From Desulfobacterales bacterium (GTDB lineage Bacteria; Desulfobacterota; Desulfobacteria; Desulfobacterales; UBA11574), in contig JAQYVG010000100.1 of NCBI GenBank assembly GCA_030145595.1, positions 1 through 11,588 on the forward strand: a DNA stretch of 11,588 nucleotides, given 5' to 3'. Made by a program: the position numbers and the translations under genes. Shown here piece after piece: positions 6,356 to 11,588 of the stretch. The notes under the pieces were generated by a model. It did no database searches, was not told the origin of the DNA, and worked only from the letters and a program-made list of their open reading frames with translations. Numbering within the stretch: position 1 is the stretch's first letter; every line of letters starts with the position of its first letter.

Positions 6356-7505
6356 ATTGTACTTGCTGATTATATTGTTGTTTGGTTTCATTTATCCAGC
6401 CATGGGTATGCCGGCGAGGATCAAGGATATCGCTTCGATCAAGGGGATCAGGCCCAATCAGCTGTTTGGCTATGGCCTGATCGTCGGTCTTAACGGCAGT
6501 GGTGATAAAGCCGGGACCGGTTTTACCATCCAGGGCCTGGTGAATATGCTGGAACGCATGGGGGTGCATATCAGTGCCGCTGATGTCAAAGTAAGCAATG
6601 TTGCCGCTGTGATGGTGAGCGCCACCTTGCCACCCTTTGCCCGCATAGGCAAAAAAATCGACATAACCTTATCGTCCATTGGAAACGCTAAAAGCCTGTC
6701 GGGAGGCACTCTTCTGCTGACCCCCCTGCAAGGGGTGAACGGCAAGGTCTATGCCCTGGCCCAGGGAGCCGTAGCCATTGGCGGTTATACCGCGGGCGGG
6801 GATGCCGGAGGAGGAGTCACCAAAAATCATCCCACAGTAGGAAGAATAAGCGGCGGAGCGACGATCGAAAGAGAGATTCCTGTGTCGATAATGAATAAAC
6901 AAGAGCTGACTATTATGTTAGACAATCCGGATTTCAATACGGTTACCAGAGTTGCCGATGCCATTAACACGCGCCTGGAAGAGAGTCTTGCTACACCGAT
7001 AGATTCGGGCACCTTAACATTGAAGATTCCTGCAAGGCTTCAAGGCAAAGTGGTCAACCTGATCGCCCGGATCGGTGATCTGGAGGTCACACCTGACAAT
7101 ATTGCCAAAGTTATTGTTAATGAAAAGACGGGTACCGTGGTGATTGGACAAAATGTCAGCATCCAAGAAGTTGCTGTCGCCCATGGAAACTTGAGTATTC
7201 AGATCAAAGAGACCAAAGAGGTTTCACAACCGCTGCCCTTTTCACCTGCGGGCTTAGGGGCGGGCCCTAAAGAAGTGGGTGGCGGTATCATCGCGGCACC
7301 GGGAGGCAGTACCATTGTTACTCCGGATAGTGATGTCCGTGTCGCCGAGGAGAGAAACCAGCTTATTTTAATCCCGCCAGGAAACACAATCGGTGAGCTG
7401 GTCAAGGGTTTAAACGCAATTGGCGTTACCCCCCGGGATCTTATTACTATTTTGCAGGCGCTGAAGGCGGCGGGTGCCCTTCAGGGAGAATTGGAAGTTA
7501 TATAA
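6339..7505 (+). CDS. flgI: Flagellar P-ring protein FlgI
   Basis: FlgI is the periplasmic subunit of the P-ring in the peptidoglycan layer. The 388-residue protein has an N-terminal Sec signal peptide (hydrophobic LYLLIILLFGFI, cleavage near residues 22-24). The mature start follows, with ARIKDIASIKGIRPNQLFGY and GLIVGLNGSGDK, a family signature. The C-terminus with LILIPPGNTIGELVKGLNAI and GVTPRDLITILQALKAAGAL is equally diagnostic. The ATG at 6339 is preferred, with GGGAGGG at 6323-6329 nine bases upstream. An in-frame TTG at 6333 would add two residues but sits too close to that site. The start lies inside the last codons of flgH (17-base overlap), indicating coupled translation of the two ring proteins. 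Confidence 0.95.
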   Translation: MSGRFRLYLLIILLFGFIYPAMGMPARIKDIASIKGIRPNQLFGYGLIVGLNGSGDKAGTGFTIQGLVNMLERMGVHISAADVKVSNVAAVMVSATLPPFARIGKKIDITLSSIGNAKSLSGGTLLLTPLQGVNGKVYALAQGAVAIGGYTAGGDAGGGVTKNHPTVGRISGGATIEREIPVSIMNKQELTIMLDNPDFNTVTRVADAINTRLEESLATPIDSGTLTLKIPARLQGKVVNLIARIGDLEVTPDNIAKVIVNEKTGTVVIGQNVSIQEVAVAHGNLSIQIKETKEVSQPLPFSPAGLGAGPKEVGGGIIAAPGGSTIVTPDSDVRVAEERNQLILIPPGNTIGELVKGLNAIGVTPRDLITILQALKAAGALQGELEVI

Positions 7506-7517
7506 AGGAGACGCGAT

Positions 7518-7802
7518 ATGTTAAAACCGATTGCAGCGCATCCGGCGGCGGCCTTGCAGAAAGATGTCTCCACGGCCGGACTGCAGAAACTGCAGAAAGC
7601 CTGCACCGAGTTTGAATCCATCTTGATAACCTATATGCTGAAATCTATGCGGTCCACTGTTGAAAAAGACGGGCTCTTTGGAAATAGTACCGAACGTCAG
7701 ATCATAGACGCCATGTTTGACGAAAACCTGGCCCTGGGAATTGCTAAAGGCGGTGGCATTGGGCTGGCAAAGATACTTTTTACAGACCTCAAGGATCGAT
7801 AA
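7518..7802 (+). CDS. flgJ: Rod-binding protein FlgJ, rod-cap domain only
   Basis: FlgJ scaffolds rod assembly in the periplasm. The 94-residue protein matches only the N-terminal rod-binding domain: KACTEFESILITYMLKSMRS at residues 28-47, then GLFGNSTERQIIDAMFDENL and AKGGGIGLAKILF. The C-terminal peptidoglycan hydrolase domain of enterobacterial FlgJ (about 310 residues in total) is absent. The stop codon is genuine and directly enters a terminator hairpin, so this is the normal short form known from many alpha-, delta- and epsilonproteobacteria, not a truncation. A separate lytic enzyme must open the peptidoglycan for the rod. AAGGAG lies upstream of the ATG, and the gene follows flgI by 12 bases. 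Confidence 0.9.
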   Translation: MLKPIAAHPAAALQKDVSTAGLQKLQKACTEFESILITYMLKSMRSTVEKDGLFGNSTERQIIDAMFDENLALGIAKGGGIGLAKILFTDLKDR

Positions 7803-7840
7803 CCGCTGAATGCATAAAAAATCGAATTCAGCGGTTGTTT
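7801..7840 (+). terminator. Terminator hairpin at the end of the flgF-flgJ operon
   Basis: AACCGCTGAAT (7801-7811) pairs perfectly with ATTCAGCGGTT (7826-7836), an 11-bp stem with a 14-base A-rich loop, followed by TTGTTT. The stem overlaps the last two bases of the flgJ stop codon. The trailing T-run is interrupted, so termination may be partial. Confidence 0.65.
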
Positions 7841-7864
7841 AGTGTTTTGTATTTTGTGTTTTGC
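7837..7864 (+). repeat. Heptamer repeat block, reverse orientation
   Basis: Four in-phase 7-bp units (GTTTAGT, GTTTTGT, ATTTTGT, GTTTTGC) begin directly after the terminator stem. They are approximate reverse complements of the units at 7903-7951, so the two blocks could pair imperfectly across a 38-base loop. Confidence 0.75.
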
Positions 7865-7902
7865 TTGAAATATATACTGACATACCAATTTGTTGAGGCA
7901 CC

Positions 7903-7951
7903 AAAGACCAAACACTAAACACTAAATACTAAACACTAAATGCTAAATAAT
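7903..7951 (+). repeat. Heptamer repeat block, forward orientation
   Basis: Seven in-phase units of 7 bp are present. Three are exactly AAACACT (7910, 7917, 7931); the others are variants such as AAATACT and AAATGCT. No open reading frame or RNA gene is visible in this part of the flgJ-flgN spacer. Confidence 0.85.
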
Positions 7952-7953
7952 AA

Positions 7954-7981
7954 TTCAGTTTACAGCCGAATTTTCCGATAA
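7954..7981 (+). promoter_or_regulatory. Possible sigma-28 (FliA) promoter for flgN-flgK-flgL
   Basis: TCCGATAA at 7974-7981 differs by one base from the sigma-28 -10 element GCCGATAA. TTCAGTTT at 7954-7961 matches six of eight bases of TAAAGTTT. The spacer is 12 bases rather than 11. Transcription would begin near 7988, leaving a very short leader before the ATG at 8002. In enterobacteria flgKL and flgMN also have sigma-28 promoters, so this fits the regulon, but the match is imperfect. Confidence 0.38.
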
Positions 7982-8001
7982 ATAGAATAGGGAGTTTAGT
8001 T

Positions 8002-8487
8002 ATGGAAACGTCTAACGTTCGTTTGATTGAAAAGCTTTTTTACCAAAAGATCATGCTTTACCATGATCTGCTTTATTGTTTTAAGCACGAAAGAGAGTCT
8101 CTGATAAATTTAGACCTGGATAAATTGTGGAGTATATCGAAAGAAAAAGAGGAGATTTGTGCAAAAATCAATGCCGCTAAGCAGGAAATCGTTGCAGCTC
8201 TCGATCTGCAGGAAAATCAAAAAACTTTTGAGCTTAATCGCATCATGGACTTGATCGGCGTAGAATACAGGGCTGAGTTTCAAAAGTTGTACCTGCGGCT
8301 TATTAAATTAAAGAGCGAGATTGAGATCTTCAGAAAAGAAAACATGGCTTTTGTCAATGATTCTTTGCAGTTCCTGGATGAAATCATAGGAATCATAACG
8401 GGCGCGGACGAATCAGGAATTATGTACAACGACAAATGTCATTTTAATAAATCCGGCGCGCCTGTATTGCTGAGCAGGGAGGTTTAG
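8002..8487 (+). CDS. flgN: Flagellar export chaperone FlgN
   Basis: FlgN is a cytoplasmic chaperone that binds FlgK and FlgL and delivers them to the export gate. The 161-residue protein is almost wholly helical. It shows the family's alternating pattern: an N-terminal helix with KIMLYHDLLYCFKHERESLI, a DLDKLWSISKEKEEICAKI segment, and a long helix ending near residue 135 (NDSLQFLDEIIGII). The C-terminal tail (about 136-161) is polar and probably flexible. FlgN is poorly conserved in sequence, but length, helical pattern and position two bases ahead of flgK support the call. AGGGAG at 7988-7993 serves as ribosome-binding site. Confidence 0.82.
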   Translation: METSNVRLIEKLFYQKIMLYHDLLYCFKHERESLINLDLDKLWSISKEKEEICAKINAAKQEIVAALDLQENQKTFELNRIMDLIGVEYRAEFQKLYLRLIKLKSEIEIFRKENMAFVNDSLQFLDEIIGIITGADESGIMYNDKCHFNKSGAPVLLSREV

Positions 8488-8489
8488 GC

Positions 8490-10547
8490 ATGGGCATGAT
8501 ATCTATACTTGATATTGCCAGGACCGCTTTGAGTACCCAGCAGTATGGTATTGAGGTGACCGGCCACAACATTGCCAATGTTAACACCCCCGAGTATTCC
8601 CGACAAAGCCCTGTCATTGTTGCGGAAGATCCTTTAAAGATCAGCGGTCTGCTCTTGGGGCGCGGTGCGGATGTAGGCTCGGTAGTCAGGGCTACTGATC
8701 AATTGGTCGAAAATCGGCTCATGCTGGAAAAATCGGGCATGTTATCTTCCCAGGAGATGGAAAATTACATGCGGATTTTTGAGGGTCTTTTTAACGAAAA
8801 TTCCGATACCAGTATTAGTGCACTGCTGTCCGAGTTCTGGAATTCGTGGCACGATATTTCAAACAACCCCTCAGGAGTTCCGGAACGGATTGCACTATAT
8901 GAACAATCCAGCCTTCTGTCAGAACAATTGAACATCTTGAGCCAGGATTTGACGCAGATAGAAACGGATTTAACAGGTGCCGTTAAGACTGGAATAGAAA
9001 GGATCAACCAGCTTACAGGTGAGATCGCCACTCTCAACCGGCAAGTTATCACAGTGGAGTCAGACGGCAACACGGCAAATGACCTTCGAGACCAGCGCAA
9101 TGCACGCATCTCGGAACTATACGGATACCTGGATGTCCAGACCTTTGAGCAGGACAATGGCACTATCACCGTTGCAACGAAAAGGGGCGGCATCCTGGTG
9201 TCCGGAGCAGAGAGCTTTGATCTTAGTCTGGGCGGCACTAATGGAAACAGGGTGCTGTGGGAGAACTCAAGTGGTACGCCGGTCGATATTACGAATTATT
9301 TAACCAACGGAAAACTTGGCGGATGGCTTGAGATGCGTGACGGGATCGTTGCCAAGTATAAACTGGACCTTGATGCCGTGGCCCAAGAATTTATCTGGTC
9401 AGTTAATGAGCAGCACAGCCAGGGGGTGGGTCTGGAGGCCTTTAGCACGGGAACAGGGACGTCCGCTGTATCCGATACGGGAGAAGAGCTGGGAACCCAA
9501 GCTTCGGGTCTCAATTACTATGACAAGATTTCAGATGGTACTCTCAATCTTTGGGTGTATGATTCAAGCGGGAATGTGGTCGGCGCCAAGCCGAACACCA
9601 TCATCATCGACGCTGATGCGAGTGGAACAACACTGACGTCTCTTAGTGGTGCTATAAACGGGATTGCCAACATTACTTCCAGCATCACAGATGGACAACT
9701 GACGGTTAATGCCGCAGCCGGATATACATTTGCCTTTTCCGACGACACGAGTAGTGTCCTTGCGGCCCTGGGGATAAATACGTTATTTTCGGGTGCAACT
9801 GCCGGGGGCATCGGCGTTAACGACAAGATCGATCTCAATAAAAACTACATTGCAGCGGCGCAGTTGCATAATAACGTCGGTCCTGCAGTAGCGGCAAGTA
9901 CCAATGCAGCTCAAACCGGTACCATTACCACCGATGGCCCCTATACCGGAACAGCAGATGCAACGTATTATGTTGAAATTACGACCGCCGGCGATGAAAC
10001 CAACACTTTTTTCAGATGGAGCACGGACCAAACGAATTGGACAACCGTTAACCTGGGCGATGGCGGCGGGGCCACCCGAACGTTGAGCAATGGGGTTACG
10101 GTTACCTTCAACACAGGCACATATGCGCTTAATAACGCCTTTACAGTTGCCGTAACAAAACCAGTCGGTGCTTACGGAACGTTTGCTGACGGAGACAACA
10201 CCAATGCACTTGCCATTGCGGACCTGCAATACACTGATACCGCGATCACTCGAACAACGGTCGACAGGATCGATGGCAACACGACAGAGACGGTCACTGC
10301 GACCATTGAAGGCTACTATCATGCCACGATAGGTTCTATAGGGGTTGCCTCTTCGAGTATTTTAAGAGCCAAAGAATTTAATGAAATTATGGTTAACAAG
10401 TTAAGTACCGTCCGGGACGCCATTTCGGCCGTGTCGCTTGATGAGGAGATGGCCAACCTGATAAAGTTTCAGCATGCTTATGCCGCGGCAGCTAAAATTA
10501 TTAATGTTGTGGATGAAATGTATGTAAGTTTACTACAGACGAAATAG
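8490..10547 (+). CDS. flgK: Flagellar hook-associated protein 1 FlgK, enlarged
   Basis: FlgK forms the first hook-filament junction ring and is exported with the help of FlgN. At 685 residues it is longer than enterobacterial FlgK (about 547). The N-terminus has LDIARTALSTQQYGIEVTGH and NIANVNTPEYSRQ (residues 27-39). Residues about 100-300 carry the conserved helical part with FWNSWHDISNNPSGVPER. The middle (340-450) is the usual beta-rich domain ending with AFSDDTSSVLAALGIN. Residues about 471-562 are an extra Gly/Thr/Asn-rich segment, discussed in the findings. The C-terminus (650-685: DEEMANLIKFQHAYAAAAKI and following) is the coiled terminal helix. AGGGAGG at 8477-8482 favours the ATG at 8490 over an in-frame ATG at 8496. 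Confidence 0.96.
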   Translation: MGMISILDIARTALSTQQYGIEVTGHNIANVNTPEYSRQSPVIVAEDPLKISGLLLGRGADVGSVVRATDQLVENRLMLEKSGMLSSQEMENYMRIFEGLFNENSDTSISALLSEFWNSWHDISNNPSGVPERIALYEQSSLLSEQLNILSQDLTQIETDLTGAVKTGIERINQLTGEIATLNRQVITVESDGNTANDLRDQRNARISELYGYLDVQTFEQDNGTITVATKRGGILVSGAESFDLSLGGTNGNRVLWENSSGTPVDITNYLTNGKLGGWLEMRDGIVAKYKLDLDAVAQEFIWSVNEQHSQGVGLEAFSTGTGTSAVSDTGEELGTQASGLNYYDKISDGTLNLWVYDSSGNVVGAKPNTIIIDADASGTTLTSLSGAINGIANITSSITDGQLTVNAAAGYTFAFSDDTSSVLAALGINTLFSGATAGGIGVNDKIDLNKNYIAAAQLHNNVGPAVAASTNAAQTGTITTDGPYTGTADATYYVEITTAGDETNTFFRWSTDQTNWTTVNLGDGGGATRTLSNGVTVTFNTGTYALNNAFTVAVTKPVGAYGTFADGDNTNALAIADLQYTDTAITRTTVDRIDGNTTETVTATIEGYYHATIGSIGVASSSILRAKEFNEIMVNKLSTVRDAISAVSLDEEMANLIKFQHAYAAAAKIINVVDEMYVSLLQTK
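9900..10175 (+). other. Extra beta-rich domain inserted in FlgK
   Basis: This stretch encodes about residues 471-562 of FlgK. It lies between the usual block ending VGPAVAAS and the usual block GDNTNALAIADLQ. It is rich in Thr, Gly, Asn and aromatic residues (YTGTADATYYVEITTAG, FFRWSTDQTNWTTV, LSNGVTVTFNTGTYALNNAF), reading as a small surface-exposed all-beta domain. Similar segments occur in flagellins, FliD and FlgK of other environmental bacteria; that statement is from memory. The boundaries are estimated by eye. Confidence 0.6.
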
Positions 10548-10609
10548 ACGATTGACTAATAACACCTGATCGAGTTTAACTCGGTTAGGGTATAAAGGAG
10601 CTTCTTTAT

Positions 10610-11476
10610 ATGCGGGTAGCAAATAAAAGTGTTTTCGATGCAGCCAAGTATCAGCTTGCCAATGTTGCCGAGGCACTGAGCAACGCCAATCTGGTTGTTA
10701 CAACCGGGAAGCGCATTAACAAGCTTTCCGATGATCCGGTCGGGGTTACCCAGGGCCTGAATATTAAAGCCGCTCTGGCAAACATTGAGCAGTTGGGAAG
10801 AAATATTTCCCTTGGGAACTTATGGCTGGCTTCGTCTGAAAGTGCCATGAGCCAAACGCAGGGTATAGTTTCCGAGCTTAAAGCCCTGTCTGTTCAGATG
10901 GCAAGCGCCACTACAGATGCTGCCTCGAGGAACTCGGCCGCCCAAATCGTTCAAAACATGCTGGCAGAAATAGTCACTTTAGCCAACACAGATGTGAGCG
11001 GGCGTTATATTTTCGGCGGCACAAAAACCGATGCCGCTCCATTCAGTGCGGATGGTACTTACAGCGGGAATAACGACGCTTTTACCATAAAAAGTGGTAA
11101 AAATGCTACCATAGAGGTCGGCAGCGACGGGAATGCGGCGTTTGGGACCCTCTTTACCACCCTGAGTGCGTTTCAAACCGCACTTGAAACCAACGATGTC
11201 AGCGGCATCCAAAATGCGATGACCGGCCTGGACACTAACTTTGATGCTATTACCGAAAAAATCTCATATGTGGGTGCCCAAATGCGGCGCATAGAAGTCA
11301 AGGGAGAAATATTAGAAAATATGAAGCTCAGTAATACCGAGAGGCTCTCGGAAATTGAAGATGCCGATATCACTGAAGCGATCATGAATCTGAAGTCCGT
11401 AGAGTTTGCCTACCACGCGACGCTGGCCTCTTCTGCCAGGGTTATGACATTGAGCCTGGTAAATTATATGAAATAA
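10610..11476 (+). CDS. flgL: Flagellar hook-associated protein 3 FlgL
   Basis: FlgL is the second junction protein, between FlgK and the flagellin filament. The 288-residue protein has the flagellin-type N-terminal helix with TTGKRINKLSDDPVGVTQGL (31-50), which matches the FlgL/flagellin signature. It continues with ELKALSVQMASATTD and NTDVSGRYIFGGTKTDAAPF (126-145), which separates FlgL from flagellin. A small beta domain follows (about 146-200), then the C-terminal helix with RLSEIEDADITEAIMNLKSV and a closing SLVNYMK. AAGGAG at 10595-10600 lies nine bases before the ATG. The 62-base gap after flgK holds only a short CGAGT/ACTCG palindrome at 10571-10583, so the genes are probably cotranscribed. 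Confidence 0.95.
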   Translation: MRVANKSVFDAAKYQLANVAEALSNANLVVTTGKRINKLSDDPVGVTQGLNIKAALANIEQLGRNISLGNLWLASSESAMSQTQGIVSELKALSVQMASATTDAASRNSAAQIVQNMLAEIVTLANTDVSGRYIFGGTKTDAAPFSADGTYSGNNDAFTIKSGKNATIEVGSDGNAAFGTLFTTLSAFQTALETNDVSGIQNAMTGLDTNFDAITEKISYVGAQMRRIEVKGEILENMKLSNTERLSEIEDADITEAIMNLKSVEFAYHATLASSARVMTLSLVNYMK

Positions 11477-11486
11477 AACCATGTAA

Positions 11487-11521
11487 GATGAATTCGCAAA
11501 AAGTCGAATTCATCACGTTTT
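11487..11521 (+). terminator. Terminator hairpin after flgL
   Basis: GATGAATTCG (11487-11496) pairs perfectly with CGAATTCATC (11505-11514), a 10-bp stem with an eight-base A-rich loop, followed by ACG and four Ts. It closes the flgN-flgK-flgL operon. Its loop and right arm resemble those of the hairpin after flgJ. Confidence 0.65.
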
Positions 11522-11537
11522 AGGTTTTAAGTGTTAG
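11517..11537 (+). repeat. Short heptamer repeat block after flgL
   Basis: Three in-phase 7-bp units (GTTTTAG, GTTTTAA, GTGTTAG) follow the terminator stem. They are of the same type as the block that follows the flgJ terminator. The remaining bases to the window end show no gene. Confidence 0.55.
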
Positions 11538-11588
11538 GCCCTTAAGAGTAAATTTAGTGCATTTTATGGCAAAAATCAATTATTGAGC

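Noticed and set aside
9783..10322. 179-residue open frame on the - strand
   Set aside because: It is antisense to the Thr/Gly/Asn-rich part of flgK, whose codons rarely give stops on the opposite strand. No family features and no ribosome-binding site seen.
11567..11588. Second sigma-54 promoter (ATGGC near the window end)
   Set aside because: The GG at 11568-11569 is not followed by GC at the required distance.

Overview
The window is an almost continuous flagellar gene cluster, all on the + strand. The gene order, a sigma-54-type promoter ahead of the rod genes, a stand-alone FlhB C-terminal paralogue, a FlgJ without a muramidase domain and a DUF2802-like protein together suggest a Gram-negative member of the Desulfobacterota (a deltaproteobacterial sulfate-reducer type). 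That taxonomic call is inference from gene content. No ribosomal or metabolic marker is present to confirm it. L- and P-ring genes (flgH, flgI) show that the cell has an outer membrane.

Layout. Positions 1-775 hold the 3' part of a FliL-like membrane protein whose N-terminal side is an array of 27-residue acidic repeats. The core of each repeat resembles the N-terminal CheY-binding peptide of FliM. Positions 776-1010 are a spacer filled with a 7-bp-periodic, purine-rich repeat tract. Positions 1011-3172 carry four tightly packed genes: a small Lys-rich protein, a membrane/coiled-coil DUF2802-like protein, a FliK-like hook-length control protein, and a small FlhB C-terminal-domain paralogue. 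Positions 3173-3378 are a regulatory spacer with a well-matched sigma-54 promoter. Positions 3379-7802 are the rod and ring operon flgF-flgG-flgA-flgH-flgI-flgJ, closed by a hairpin terminator. Positions 7803-8001 hold that terminator, two oppositely oriented 7-bp repeat blocks and a possible sigma-28 promoter. Positions 8002-11476 are the hook-filament junction operon flgN-flgK-flgL. The last 112 bases hold a second, related terminator hairpin and more 7-bp repeats.

How the genes work together. FlgA escorts FlgI to build the P-ring. FlgH forms the L-ring. FlgF and FlgG form the proximal and distal rod, and FlgJ caps the growing rod. The FliK-like and FlhB-like proteins probably act at the export-gate substrate switch. 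FlgN is the export chaperone for FlgK and FlgL, which join hook to filament. The FliL-like protein would sit in the inner membrane near the stator and motor.

Most of the window is ordinary flagellar biology. The parts worth a second look are the FliM-peptide-like repeat array on the FliL-like protein, the 7-bp-periodic repeats that fill three of the four longer spacers (two of them attached to related hairpins), the absence of flgM from its usual place, and a roughly 90-residue extra domain in FlgK.
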